The position numbers were made by a program, and so were the translations under genes. A stretch of DNA of 64,000 bases from Cucumis sativus (Eukaryota; Streptophyta; Magnoliopsida; Cucurbitales; Cucurbitaceae): assembly GCF_000004075.3 (NCBI RefSeq), contig NC_026657.2:29668408-29732407 (forward strand), written 5' to 3'. The notes beneath the pieces were generated by a model. The model did no database searches. It saw only the letters and a program-made list of their open reading frames with translations, and had not been told where the DNA came from. Positions 1 to 12,861 of the stretch are shown in pieces; the first letter of the stretch is position 1; the number at the start of each line of letters is the position of its first letter.

Positions 1-1037
1 GGAAACAAAATAAATTTATTTTTAAATATAAGAAAACAAGACAACTTATTTACAAATATAACAAAATCTTATTGTTTATTAATGATAATAACTGTTTAGA
101 CATTTACATTTTTTTATATAAATGTTTTTCAACAGTTTTATTGTTTAAAACAATTATTTTTCAAAGATAGATTAGTATAAACTCGTAGTTTTTTTTTTTT
201 TTTTTTTTGCGTCATTCTTGCAATAAAGTATATCTCTCGCTTTATTTCTCAATATTCGTGTTGTCATCTCTATTAAGTTTGCTAGATAATCGTTTTAAAT
301 TACATAATTACTAAAAAATATTTACAAATATAACAAAATATCACAATAAGTAGATTTTGATAGATTCTAATGTGTATTTGTAAATATTTTAGTTCATTTT
401 TCTAAATTTCTATTCTTTAATCTTTTCGGACAGACAAATACTAAGGTATATTCTAAGATACATTGATCTTTATATCTACTTCCCACCATTCATGTAAAGA
501 AAAAGGTAATTATAATTGTCGACAATTTTAGGAATTTGCACTATTTAAAAAAAATTGCAAATATAGCAAAAAAATTTATATAACTGATAAACTCTCATGG
601 TCTATACCAATATTTGCAAGATGATTTATCCGTGGTAGACTTCGATCGTGGATAGATTTTAATAAAATTTTACTATATTCTTAAATTTTTAAAAATAGTG
701 TTATACACTAATTAGTTTAAATTTAATGACTATATTTGTAATTATTGTTAAAGAAGAAAAAGAGAAATTTTAGGATGAAAATCATTTACAAAATATATCA
801 TATCCTTACACGTCAGTGCTTGCGTTTCTCCGGAAGAAAAGTCTCATAACAAACTTCTCCTAGTGATTGATACTGAGAGCGGATTCATGTGAATCTCACT
901 ACCCGCCTTCTTTGATTTCACATAAATAATCTTCAATCTCACTGTATCCCTCATATTCCCGCCTCTCTCGGAAAATCTTCTCCAAGTTTCGCATTCTGAG
1001 ACCCAAGTTTTCTACAATCATCTCTTGAACAATTTTC
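1..1037. other. AT-rich upstream region of the first GST gene
   Basis: No coding exon is visible. The sequence is AT-rich with poly-T tracts and contains fragments of a dispersed motif of the type 'tacaaatatagcaaaa' that also occurs near 8.7, 27.9 and 29.6 kb. The last 150 bases or so become C/T-rich, as expected of a promoter and 5' leader for the GST gene that starts at 1038. Confidence 0.6.
555..690. repeat. Dispersed repeat with imperfect inverted ends
   Basis: The left end reads 'gcaaatatagcaaaa' and the right end carries the approximate inverse 'ttttactatatt'. Related pieces lie at about 8695-8720, 27850-28000 and 29615-29735 in this window, which suggests a small non-autonomous DNA element family. 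The exact limits are uncertain. Confidence 0.4.
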
Positions 1038-4000
1038 ATGGCTGCTCTGTAAGTAATGCAAGTTTAGTGAATGATTTTTCAACTTTCTTTTTTTTTTTGT
1101 TTTTTGTTTTTGTTTTTTCCGCTCATGAATTTGATTCTTGTTGCAGTGTGGAAGAGATTTTACCTCCGTCGTTGGATGCTACTGCCGAACAACCTCCTCT
1201 GTTCGACGGAACTACTAGGTTTGCTTTGTTTTGCTTTGTTTATCCGTTGAAATCTCCGATTCTCGCTGATTGAGCTTCTTTTTATCGCTAAATTCACTCG
1301 CAATTTAAGACTTCTTCATCTCTTATTTGAAGGTTGTATACTGCTTACATTTGCCCCTATGCTCAACGTGTGTGGATCACCCGGAATTACAAGGTTTGCT
1401 TCTTCATTTCTGGGTTCCGAGACCTTGTTTTCTTGCCTACATTTAGTCCCGAGTTTCAGATTTGTGGCGAACTGGTCTCTAAATTTCATAATGGATTTCT
1501 AAACTTTCTAGTTTGTTTCTACTTTTATTAAGATTCACTAATTTGTCGAACGGCAAATCAAGAGTTTTAATGTTTATTGGACACCAAATTTAGCTTTGTG
1601 TATTACAGATTTGGTGTTTTTAATGATGTTGAATACATACTGAACTTAGTTATTAGATACAAAATTGAACGTTGAGGGATTAACTGAATACTTTTTTTAT
1701 AGTTTAAAGGTTTGTTAGATTCAATCATGAAAATATAGGAGCGGAACTTGTAATTTATAGTTTTATGGCTTAGTGATAGTTTAATTAGTATCAGAATAGA
1801 GGTTATCACACGTGGATTCCTGATTATCCACAGGTTAGAGGAACCTATTATTTTCTAACTAAAATAGGTTTCTGGGTCATTTGTAAATTGGTCACATGGG
1901 AAATTTGACTTTATTATTATGAATTTTGTGTCTTTATCGGAAAACAGTTAGTTTTGTGTTTTGAAATTTGTTTAAGGTATTAAACAACTTGATTTAGAAG
2001 AACGAGGTTAATTTATTATTTGTCAGTTTGTGCACTGTCTTGTTATTTGCGGTTACATCAGCTGGATCCTCTCAATTTCATCTTCATGCATATAAAATTA
2101 AATATGCCTTGTGGTATCAACTTAATTGTTTTGGATTTAGTGGTATGGTAGCTGACAATTCTCTTCAACGCTTAATTAATTTCAACACGTGCTTGTCTCT
2201 ATCCACGGATCTAATTCCACTCTGAAGTGCTTTAGTTAGTTGAATTCTTTTTGGTTCTTGGTTTTGTTTTTGTTTTTTAATTTCGTACCATGCATTCTAA
2301 AAAAACGATCATTTACTGCTTTTTCGTTGGGTGCAGGGACTACAAGATAAAATTAAGCTAGTTCCTCTCAATCTTTTTAACAGGCCTGACTGGTATAAGG
2401 AGAAAGTATACTCTCCAAACAAGGTGATGATTCATGTTAAAGAATTGTATTCTTGTTCTTTGTTCAAATTGATTGCTCCTTGGTGATTATAAATTTGACA
2501 AGGTGAAAGCATATTGAAATTATTAAATTTATTGTAATCCATATGCTTAAACGTTTGAGTTAATTGGTAATTTAATACGGTACTAGAGTAAGAAGTTATG
2601 TGTTTGTACTGTTGTACCCTTGTAATGTCATTGTGTCTCTAATTAATATTGGTTTCTATTTGTTGAATTGATTGTTAATTTATTAATTGAGTATGCAGTT
2701 GAATTTCTTCTCATCTGCAGGTGCCATCTCTAGAACACAACGGGAAAGTTATTGGAGAAAGTCTTGATCTGATGAAATATGTTGATAGCCACTTTGAAGG
2801 ACCCTCTCTTCTCCCAAATGTAAGTAGAAAATAGTGTTCCGTTCTACTTGCTGCTTGAATCGCTCTATTGCTCATTTTTGTTATCCAAAACAAAATGTAG
2901 GATCCTGCTAAAAGGGAGTATGCTGAAGAGTTGCTATCCTACAGCGATACATTTAACGGTGCCATGATCTCTTCGTTTAAAGGTGACACTGCAAAGGAAG
3001 CAGGTAAAACTCTTTAGTTTTCAACTCAATCTATCTGATCTTCATACAGCCTTTTGGTTTGGTTATGATTTATGAAAATGGGCTGATTATACTACAAAAT
3101 TCAAGGTGCTCAATTTGATTACTTGGAAAATGCTTTGCAAAAATTTGATGGCCCCTTCCTCCTTGGAGAGATCAGTCTGGTAACTTGACCTTCCACGAGC
3201 CTTCCCTGGTTTCGTTTCCTTTGTATTTTCCAATCTCAAGATTCATGTTATCATAGGAATTTTAGGAAAGCTAGCCGGTTCAATGTTGTTTTAAGTTATG
3301 CTCAAACTCATGACTGGATTTTCTGTTTGTTTTTTTTTTTAGGTGGATATAGCATACATTCCATTTGTTGAAAGGTTCAGCGTTTTCTTATTAGAGGTTT
3401 TCAAAATTGACATCACTAAAGGAAGGCCTAAACTAGCTGCATGGATTGAGGTACGTTGTATGTTCATTTTGCATTCTAATTGTATGTATCAGTAGCTCAC
3501 TGTTGGAAGTTATGATTGTTTAAATAAATGGTTTCTTTTTCCTCGGCTCCAAAAGACAGAGTTTTCCAGCATTTGTTTTCTATGACAGTTCTCTGTTTCA
3601 TATAGAGTGTTTTTCACATACCTTTCTGAGTGATTTTGGAAGAACATAAATGTTTTTGTTTTCTCTAAAATATAACCTGGTTTGATCACAAATAAAAAAT
3701 TAAGTTGATTCTTCTTTTTTTCTTTTTTTTTGTGAAACTACTAGTGACTTTTAAAGTAATTGACTGAAAACCACTTTGAATTTAGAATCACTTTTAGATA
3801 TAGTGTGACTATAAACGAACTTATTTTAAGAAAGTACAAAAAGAAAAAAGAACTATGCCTTTTAATTGAGATTTTTTTCTTTCAAAATGTGCTTTACTAT
3901 AAAAGTACGTCTAACCCAGTTTTCTCACGTATTTTATCGGCTCTATTATCATACTTTTCTCCTCAAATTTCACTCCTATGTTAATGATGAAAGCTCTAAC

Positions 4001-4412
4001 GTTTTTTTTAATATTACTACACTTAGCGCTGTTTTTGTTTCGTGTCCTCTTATATATTCATCTGTACACACTTTTATTCTCCACGTCTATCGATGTCAAC
4101 TACGAAAAGGTGGACTATATCAAAATATATTTTCAAAAAAGAAATAGTTGGATGCTAATTTCTTGCTCTTCCAAAAAAAAAAAACATATCTAATATGGTC
4201 AGTTGATCCCATATTGTGATCTTACTGTAGGAGTTCAATAAGATTGATGCGTACAAACAAACAAAAGCTGATCCCAAACTAGTTGTTGAGGTTTACACAA
4301 AGCGATTTTTGGTAAGATTAATTTGGTTTCTTCTTGCTTATAGATCCCATTTTTGTAAGATTTTATTATCCCTGCCTTTTTTTGTTAACTATCTATACAT
4401 AATCAGGGTTAA
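1038..4412 (+). CDS. Lambda-class glutathione transferase (GSTL), copy 1
   Basis: Ten exons: 1038-1048, 1147-1218, 1333-1393, 2337-2423, 2721-2819, 2901-3003, 3106-3179, 3343-3450, 4231-4311 and 4407-4412, giving 233 residues in a continuous frame. The N-terminal thioredoxin-fold half carries CPYAQR with Cys35 at the active site, as in lambda GSTs, which use Cys rather than Ser and act as glutathione-dependent thioltransferases or deglutathionylases. A VPSLEHNG cis-proline segment and an ESLD glutathione-contact motif follow. The C-terminal half is the usual all-helical domain. No transit peptide is evident, so a cytosolic location is likely. The start follows a leader at 960-1037 and is the first ATG in frame. 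A close paralogue lies at 9050-11447, with identical exon phases and lengths in exons 2-9. The last exon codes only Gly and stop. Confidence 0.93.
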
Positions 4413-6337
4413 AAACGAAGGTTGAGGAGAAGGTTGAAGAGATGATATTACAAATAAACGACTTATATGTCGATGATAGTTCTGTACTTTACATCTTATT
4501 CTATGTATTTTGATAGTGTTTGAAGCATTTGCTTTGTTTAAGTTAGTCAATATATCTTAGGAATAAAATTTGAGGTTTCTCAAAATGTTAAGCTATGAAT
4601 TATTTTCTGCTTCAGTTATTATTAATATTAGCTGAAATTATTTTGTTTCCCGTTGGTTGATATATATAAATACACATCTAATACCATGCAAGAGAATACA
4701 AGGAGAAAAAAGGTTTATAATGAAAAAACATCGATTCTTGGTTGAATTATTCAATCTGCGTGTTTAATTATAATGGAAAAAAGGTTTATAATGTCTTTAA
4801 TTATACTTAAAGAGTAACAAATATTAATCAAACCCATATTGGGTTGAATTCGATCATGGTATGAGTTCGATGACATTTATCTTCAACAACTAGCTCCATT
4901 TCATGCAGGTCGAAGCATATTATAATTAATGATTGGCACAACTCTTTTTGCAATCGAATATTTGTTGTCGTTTATGTAGTACTTCAGACGAACTTTTAAT
5001 AGAGTCCAAAGGAGGACAAGTGAATCATACAATCATGGTATATGAACTTTGATTAATTTCGAACAATATAAGATAGACAAGAGGGGTCATGAAGTACACC
5101 GAGACATCTTAACTAGACTTTGATACATATGTGACATGAACCCTAATCACATCTCAAGGCCATAAGTTATGTAGTATTGATACATAAAAGATATGCAGTA
5201 AAAAAAGTAAACTAGAGATTAGAAGTTCAATATAGAAAGAAAAGAGTAGCAAGACGTTAGTGATAGTAACAAATATTTTTGGAAGATCGATCAAAGGGAA
5301 TGTATAAGTTTAAGATGACTCAAAAATCTTGCCACTATTATAAAAAGGTACTTCGAAAATATTGGTTGTTCTTATTCAATATCCTAATTGGAACACAACA
5401 TGAGAGAATGGATTACGAGAAAATAAAATATTTATTATTTTTTAATTATCATTTTCTTAATTATAACACAAACATAAAGCTAAGAGAATGAGTTATTAAG
5501 ATATATTTTTTTACCATTATTGCAAGTGAAATATAGCAACAGATATTACTTGGTGTTTCAGATTATCCATAATCATTTATATTTCACTTATCATCGTTTG
5601 TTATGCTTAGAAGACCTATTTATAGAAAATTTAAGTTTGTCTCTTTATTAAATCCGTATGTGTGTGTATCCTGTTGTCGTTTAATGTTTGAATAAGTTTG
5701 TGTGTTCATCGTTGTTGTCATTAAGTACATGTTTAAATGACTAGTAATTGATGTCTATGTGTGTTCCATCTTGTTGTCAATTAAGCAATGTTTAAGTCAT
5801 TTTAATTATATATTCGCCATTGTTTATTGCTAAATCAGAATAATAGTGTCGAAGATCCCACAGTTGTAAGGTTAAATTTTAGTAATTTAATTTGTATTCT
5901 TTTAATTATCTCACATATTTATTTTACTAATCTTTATCTCATCTAAAAGTACTGTCTAAACATAAACAAATGATTCTTAAATAAATTTATTTGATTTTAA
6001 ACATAAATGAATTATATCTATAAATAGTTAGATATAATGTTTGTATATAAATATAATATTAATGTTTGTATTATAATATTAAATTTTAGTATGCCATTAA
6101 TATCAAAATCAAGCACATTAATTAGACCATAACCATTATTTGCATTGGCTCACCATTGTCCACGCTACTCTTAAAACTAATTTACACCATATATATTCTT
6201 TTCTTTTCTTGGCTACAACCAATTCCTTTATTTTCAATATTTCCCTCTCTTACCTCTCTTTCAACGTATATAATACCAACCCAACATCATTCTAATTACA
6301 TTTTAACATTTTCTCTATTAGTCACACGATAACGATA
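4413..6337. repeat. GST 3' flank, then a copy of the RNase-flanking block
   Basis: Bases 4413 to about 4620 are the GST 3' flank, duplicated at about 8366-8580. From about 4818 to 5510 the sequence matches 14715-15430, which lies upstream of the intact T2 RNase. From about 5552 to 6030 it matches 16855-17340, which lies downstream of that RNase. The RNase body is missing between the two halves. Bases 6060-6337 match the region just upstream of the other two F-box copies. There is no intact gene here. Confidence 0.7.
5552..5572 (+). pseudogene. Terminal remnant of a T2 RNase copy (copy A)
   Basis: This short stretch corresponds to the last few codons and stop of the RNase at 16072-16875, including a DYP-stop ending. 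It sits exactly between the blocks that flank that gene. The rest of the coding region is absent, so this copy is dead. Its identity rests on collinearity of the flanks more than on its own length. Confidence 0.55.
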
Positions 6338-7440
6338 ATGGTGGTTGTTTATGACGTTATTCACATTCTATCTAAGCTTCCACCAGAATCTCTTCTTCGA
6401 TTCAAGTCTGTTTGCAAATCTTGGTATGCTCTTATCAACGACCCTAAATTTGTAACTAAACATCTTTTAGATTCTTTTTCCCACAAACAAGTTCTCATTA
6501 AGCGTGTCATCACCAACAACTCTGGCAAAAAAGAGCACGTGTTCTCCATCCTCAAATTTTCTCTTGATCGATCTGTGTCATCTGTTCTCAACGTTCCTCT
6601 ACCATTTCCTGAGAATCTTCAAGCTTTTCAAATTAGGGGCCATTCTCACGGCTTAATTTGTCTAATTAGTGTTGATAATCCTGATATTTTTCTTTCTAAT
6701 CCCATGACGAGGCAGTTTCATAAACTTCCACCAACAATTATTGTGGACCCTGAACCTCAAGATGTTGATTTAATGCCAGAGGCTATCGGGTTTGGGTATG
6801 ATGTGAAATGTGGGAATTTCAAAGTGGTTAGAGTTGTGAGTCATTGGATTGACTTGTTTGTTATCCTTCGAGAGTGGAAATTTATGATTTGAGAAAAGAT
6901 AGATGGAGAGAAATTAAAACTCTTGTTGATGCCAATGTATTTGGGCAACCTTCGTTTGACATGTATCACGAAGGAACATTTTACTAGTTTGGGATAACTG
7001 AAAAAGAAGTTATACTAACGTTCGACATGAGCAAAGAGGTTTTTGGAAAAATTTCAGTCCCAAAGAGTTTTGACTATTCCAATTATATGAATAATTATAG
7101 AAGTTTAATGGTTTTGAATGGATCTTTATGTCTATTTTCTTATCCACCATTTAAAAACAATGAAGTAGTTTTTGAGATTTGGGAGACGGAGATGGATGGA
7201 TCTGATGTTGTTTCATGGTCAAAGCTATGGACGATTGGCCCTTTTTTTGGAATTGAATATCCATTGTTGTTTTTAAGCTCGAATGAACTTTTAATGGAGT
7301 CAAAAGGACAATTGGTTTTGTATAATTGTAAACTCAACAAATCAAAGAGCTACAAATAAGAAGTGAAGCTATATGGGTAGACGACAATACAAAGCGATTT
7401 GAAGGCACTAATTTGTTCATTAAAAGTTTGATATCTGTTG
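6338..7440 (+). pseudogene. F-box/FBA gene copy A, broken
   Basis: It is a single-exon relative of the intact F-box gene at 12862-14004 and begins with the same MVVV start and F-box (HILSKLPPESLLRF). The frame shifts near 6858-6862, where the copy is short relative to the intact gene. A TGG is replaced by TAG near 6986, and the 3' end has lost the normal frame and stop. The residual open stretches are 6338-6892 and 7027-7359. Intact relatives are SCF ubiquitin-ligase substrate adaptors: the F-box binds SKP1 and the C-terminal F-box-associated (FBA) domain binds the target. Homology stops at about 7440-7457, where GST intron sequence begins. Confidence 0.85.
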
Positions 7441-7457
7441 AAAGTGAAGCTATATCA

Positions 7458-8580
7458 GTATTTGTTTTCTATGACAGTTCTCTGTTTCATATAGTGTTTT
7501 TCACATACCTTTCTAGGTGATTTTGGAAGAGCAGAAGTGTTTTTGTTTTCTCTTAAATATGCCCAATTTGATAACAAATAAAAATTAAATTGATTCTTTT
7601 TTCGTTTTGTGAAACTACTAGTATTAACTTTAAAGTAATCGACTGAAAACCACTTTGAAAATTTAGAATGACTTTTAGATTTAGGGTAACTATAAACGAA
7701 CAAGAAAATACAAAAGGGAAAAAAGAAAAAAAAAAACTATGCCTTTTAATTGAACCAAGTTTTTTTATAAAAAAATAGAGATTTTTTTTCTTTCAAAATG
7801 TACTTTCTTTAAAAGTATGTCTAACCCTGTTTTCTCACGTATTTTATTGGCTCTAGTATCATACTTTTCTCCTCAAAATTTGATTCATATGTTAATGTTG
7901 AGAGCTCTAACTTTCTTTTTATATATATTATTACACTATACCTTAATGCTGTTTTTTTTGTTTCATGTCCTTGTTCGATCTTATATAATATTCATTTGTA
8001 CACACTCTTATCCTCGACCTCTATCGATGTCAACTACGAATAGGTAGACGATATCAAAATATGTTTTAAAAAAAGAAATAATTAGATGCTAAATTTCTTG
8101 CTCTTCCAAAAAAAACATATTTAATATGGTGAGTTGATATTCCATATTGTGATCATCGTGGTAAAAATACTTTGTTGTAGGAGTTCAATAAGATTGATGC
8201 GTACAAGCAAATAAAAGTTGATCCCAAGCTAGTTGTTGAAGTTTATACCAAGCGATCTTTCGTAAGATTAATTTGTTTTGCACTTCTTGCATATAAATCC
8301 CATTTCTGGAAGATTTTACTATCCCATGCCTTCTTTTTTTTGTTAACTATCTATACATAATCAGAGTTAAAATCGAAGGTTGAAGAGAGGGTCGAAGATA
8401 TGATATTACAAATAAACGACTTAATATGTCGACGATAATTTTATACTTTCTATCATATTCTACGTATTTTTATAGTGTTTGAAGCGTTTACTTTGTTTAA
8501 GTTAGTTGATGTTTTAGGAATAAAATTTGAGGTTTCTCAACATGTTAAGTTATGAACTATTTTCTTCTTCTGTTATTGTA
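7458..8580 (+). pseudogene. 3' relic of a third lambda GST copy
   Basis: The sequence is collinear with 3572-4620 of GST copy 1, that is, the end of intron 8, exon 9, the short last exon and the 3' flank. The exon 9 equivalent is 8181-8261 and is still open with GT-AG borders. The last-exon equivalent (Ser codon then stop) is 8365-8370. Exons 1-8 are missing, because the F-box pseudogene and its flanks lie immediately upstream. The junction inside an intron marks an unequal-recombination or insertion breakpoint. Confidence 0.85.
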
Positions 8581-9049
8581 GGGTTAATGTCGTAATGTTG
8601 GATGCTTTCCATTTTTTACTTTGAAAAAGAAAAAAAGAATTTATACTCCTAGCATATTTAAGATTATTAATAAAGTGGGTAACATATATTTTTTAAAAAT
8701 TACAAATATAGCAAAATTACGTTGAAAATAATAATAGAAACGAGAAGAAGGTCGATATGATGGGCGTGAACGTCAATAGCGACACAAACAATAGAATTAT
8801 GATAATGAATTTGTAGAACAGAAATTGTTTTATATAATTCTTGTTTAATATTAAAGTACAACGGTCAACCGTCCAACAGCCGGCCTTCAGTTCCTTTTTG
8901 TTTTCTTTTGATTCAATGGTGGCTTTGTAGTTTGTACATGTCGCTACTCGCTTTCGATTCCTCCGATTCTCCATATACATCTCTTCACTGAATCAGCCAT
9001 AGTCTCACTATAGAATCTTCCCCGACATTTTCGCATTCGAAGAGCATCC
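8581..9049. other. Promoter/leader region of GST copy 2
   Basis: No coding exon is seen. A fragment of the dispersed 'tacaaatatagcaaaa' motif lies at about 8698-8720. The last 120 bases are C/T-richer and resemble the 5' leader of GST copy 1. Confidence 0.5.
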
Positions 9050-11447
9050 ATGGCTTCCGCAGAGTGAGTGGTTTTGATTCTGGAAGTGAAAATTTCTTAC
9101 CTCGCTCGTTTTTCTCCTCTTTCGTTTTCTTAATTTGATTTTTGTTTCGTTGCAGCGTGCAAGAAATTCCACCTCCGTCCTTGGATGCCACCGCCGAACA
9201 ACCTCCCTTGTTTGATGGAACTACCAGGTTCGTATTGATTTTGCCCTTATAATCTTAGGTTTTACTTCCTGGTTCAACTTTTTTTCTTTGATTATAATTG
9301 TTCTTTTTTCCTCCTCTGTTGTTTGAAGGTTGTATACTGCTTACATTTGCCCTTATGCACACCGTGCTTGGATCATCCGAAATTACAAGGTTATTGCCTG
9401 TTCAATTTTAGGTTGCAGGGCTTTTATACTCTTGCCTAATTGCTATGCATGCCTGTTTTATTTTACTTTCTTCATTACACTTTGTAACGAGGGTCGTAGG
9501 AATAGATAGGCATGAAAGGGTAGCTGTACCATAATCAATCAGCTCAGTGCAACTGTCCAAATTAATATCAATTTCGATGTTATCATTAAATAAATTTAAA
9601 GTTTCATCTTAAATAAATTTAAAGTTTCATCTCAAAATCAATCGATATTCGATAATCATGGTCCTAGTATTCAACAACATTCGTTTATATATGTATTTTA
9701 TGTAATTCTATGCTTTCTTTATGGGGGTGCAGGGACTACAACATAAAATTAAGCTAGTTCCTCTCGATCTTCGTAATAGACCTGACTGGTATAAGGAAAA
9801 AGTATACCCTACGAACAAGGTGATTCATGTTGAAGAAAATAATATTCTTGTTCCTTGCTTCATTTGCCCATTCTTTGTTAGTTAAAAATCACTCATCACA
9901 GTTAGATTTCTTCTAATCTGTAGGTTCCATCTCTGGAACATAATGGAAAGGTTATTGGAGAAAGTCTTGATCTGCTCAAATATATCGATAGCAACTTTGA
10001 AGGACCTTCTCTTCTCCCAGATGTAATGAAACAAATTGTTGGCTCATTTTGTCGTCGAGCATCTGCTTGTTGGTCGAATTACTCTATTTCTCATTTTGGG
10101 TTATCCGAATCAAAATGTAGGATCCTGGTAAAAGAGAATTTGCTGAAGAGTTGCTTTCCTACAGCGAAACATTTAACGGCGCTATAATCCATTCGTTCAA
10201 AGGCGACACCGCAAAGGAAGCAGGTAAAACTTTTCAACTTGATCGCTCTCTTCGAACAGATCTTTTGTTTTGAATAATATTGGCTGATTGGTGTAGAAAT
10301 TCTGCTAGGTGCTCAATTTGATTACTTGGAAAACGCTTTGGGACAATTTGATGGCCCGTTCCTCGTCGGAGAAATCAGTCAGGTAACTCGACCTTTTCGT
10401 AAGCCATTTCTTAGTATTGTTTCTTTTGTACTATTTCCATTAAAAAAAAGTCATCATGCCTTATGAACTTATGAAAATTAGCCTGTTTGATGTATTTGAA
10501 GTAAGTTGTGTATAAGTTTATAACAAGATTTCCTTTTCTTTAGGTGGATATAGCATACATTCCATTTGTTGAAAGGTTCCACATTTTCTTATTAGAGGCT
10601 CTCAATATTGACATCACGGAAGGAAGGCCCAAATTAGTTGCATGGATTGAGGTGCGTTGTATGTGCATTTTGCATTCTAGCAAAAGGATATTTCTAGCCT
10701 TATCTTGGATTAAAACCATTTCTAAGTCTTTCTTCCTAGCTAGATATATTTTCGTTCATCTTCAACATAATTCTAGAAAAAAAGTTTGATATAGATGATT
10801 ATTCAAATAGCTTCTAGCTAGAATGGTTATTGTTACCTTCTACTCTTTAACAGATCTTTTATAACCTATGGCCTTGTGAGTTCTTTAATTTATTCTCTCA
10901 CATTTTACACACTTTTATAAGTGTCAACAGTGATGAAAAGAAAAATGGTGAATGAGATCCTTTCCAACTCTTTCAAAGAAATCACATCAACATTGCTTCT
11001 ACTTAATCGTTTTTCTTTCTACATTATTCTAAATGTTTCGTGGTTGTAAAAATACTTTTGGTGTAGGAGTTCAATAAGATGGATGCGTACAAGCAAACAA
11101 AAGTCGATCCCAAGCTGGTCGTTGACATTTATACAATGGTATTCTTGGTAAGATTTGCTCTACAAAGTATCTATTATTTTGCTTATAAGTTCCATTTTAA
11201 AAAAATAACTTATGGCAAGATAAATTGCAAAAACCACCCTTAAAATATGTTGGTAGTTACAATTATACCAAACTGTTAAAATTGGACTCTCAAAGTAGCA
11301 ACTAAATTTTTGTCATTTGAAGGCCTAATTTTTTACGACTATAATTGAACTCTTGTGAGATTTTTTGTGCAATTTTGCCTTTGTTGCATATGCTCTTTTG
11401 AAAAAATTTCGTATGAATTTTCTAATCAGAGTAAAAAGAAGAAATGA
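9050..11447 (+). CDS. Lambda-class glutathione transferase (GSTL), copy 2
   Basis: Ten exons: 9050-9063, 9156-9227, 9329-9389, 9733-9819, 9924-10022, 10121-10223, 10309-10382, 10544-10651, 11067-11147 and 11430-11447, giving 238 residues. It is a tandem paralogue of the gene at 1038, with the same phases and the same lengths in exons 2-9. The catalytic motif is CPYAHR (Cys36), so the Gln that follows Ala in copy 1 is His here. The VPSLEHNG and ESLD glutathione-site motifs are kept. The C-terminus differs: exon 10 adds Ser and four Lys, where copy 1 ends in Gly. The likely role is cytosolic glutathione-dependent reduction or deglutathionylation in stress or flavonoid metabolism, known from the family and not shown here. 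Confidence 0.93.
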
Positions 11448-12261
11448 CGAAGAGGTCATGTATTGCCTCGTGACAAAGAAGTAGTGCAAGATATCGATGA
11501 GAACTTCTTGGGTTTGTACTTCTCATCTCCTTTCTCTATATTTTAGGATTCTAAATATGACTAGTTTGTGGTCAAAACGAACCTAAGTCAATTGCCATGG
11601 TGTTTGTATTATTAATTTCGAAGTCATAGTTCGATTTTCCTATCTAACATATTCTAAAAAGTTAATTCAAACACATCATAAATTTATGTCTTATAAATAA
11701 AATTTGAGGAACATTAGTTATTGGTAGATTTAGTATAGATCCAAGGGTCTTTCCCCCTCCCTTCGCAACTTTATGATCTTTATATATATACATAAAAGGT
11801 TCTTGATGGTGGTTTTCTTGAATGTTGGTTTGAAAACCAACGTTGTAGATTATCGAAATTTCAATTTCCATTATCTTCAATGTCGGTTTATCAAACACCC
11901 TCTTGTTTTCAATTATTGATAAACCCTCTTGTTTTCAATTATTGTTCACCATCTTCAATGTCGGTTTTGTTTGAACGTATTACAAAATTTAAAAGGAATT
12001 GTTTGTTGTAAGACGTGGTTGTTATAATATTTATCAATTTAAATATGTTTTACAAAACAAAAACAAAAAAATAGTTAAAAGATTTCTTTTCAAATGACTT
12101 TTTGACCCCAATGTGTCAAACGTAGTCTAAGACGTTGGCTACTCAATCCATACAAAAAATATATTTAGAACAATATTGTAAAACTTTTATTTATGTATTT
12201 GGAAATTTGGAAATTTGGAAATTTTGGGTAAGGGAGGTCCAACCAACGTTTATTAAAGCCT
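11448..12261. other. GST copy 2 3' flank and intergenic DNA
   Basis: No gene is visible. A direct repeat of about 25 bases with core 'ccctcttgttttcaatta' occurs twice in tandem at about 11896-11945, and short 'ggaaattt' repeats occur near 12200. The stretch at about 11585-11650 weakly resembles a tRNA-derived SINE B box, which is not enough for a call. Confidence 0.45.
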
Positions 12262-12861
12262 CTCGAAGCTATACTAATGTTTGTAGTAATATTAAATTTT
12301 AGTATGCCATTATTATCAAAATCAAGCACATCAATTAGTACTTCTCAAAAAGAATATTAAAAAAAAAGCCATTTTTGAACAATTTTATGTTCAATATAAT
12401 GGAAGAAAGGGATTGGTGGAGAAGAAAAAAAAGATGAGAGATTTAATTTAGAAATTTGTGCCCAACCACTACTATGAACTATCTATCCCTCTTTTGAAGT
12501 TTGAATGAAAGAAAAAGAGGATTCAATTCAGCCCAATATAGCATTGTGGAAAAAGAAAAAAACCCTAATTAAAGACATTATTGTGATGATCGATCTTCTC
12601 CATCTCCACAGCAGAGATTAGAGAGAGAGAGAGACCATAACCATTAGTTGCATTGATTCACCATTCTTCACGCTACCCTACAACTAATTTACACTATATA
12701 TATTCTTTTCTTTTCTTTTCTTGGCCTTAACCAATTCCTTTCTTTTCAGTATTTCACTCTCTTACCTCTCTTTGAACATATATATATATATATATAATAC
12801 CAACACAACACCGTTCTAATTACATTTTAACCTTTTCTCTATTAATCACACGATAACAATA
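12262..12861 (+). repeat. Duplicated 5' region of F-box copy B
   Basis: The block is collinear with about 17390-18030, upstream of F-box copy C, and its last 220 bases with 6120-6337 upstream of copy A. It contains shared landmarks: 'gatcgatcttctccatctcc', a GA run, and 'tatatatattcttttctttt' with a TATA-like core at about 12695. The block probably includes the F-box promoter, so all three copies were duplicated with their regulatory DNA. Confidence 0.7.

Noticed and set aside
7455-7703. Minus-strand open frame across the GST relic
   Set aside because: It lies in GST intron-derived sequence and has no recognisable protein features.
11585-11650. Possible tRNA-derived SINE, with 'agttcgatttt' resembling a pol III B box
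   Set aside because: No convincing A box at the right spacing, no poly-A or repeat tail and no target duplication.
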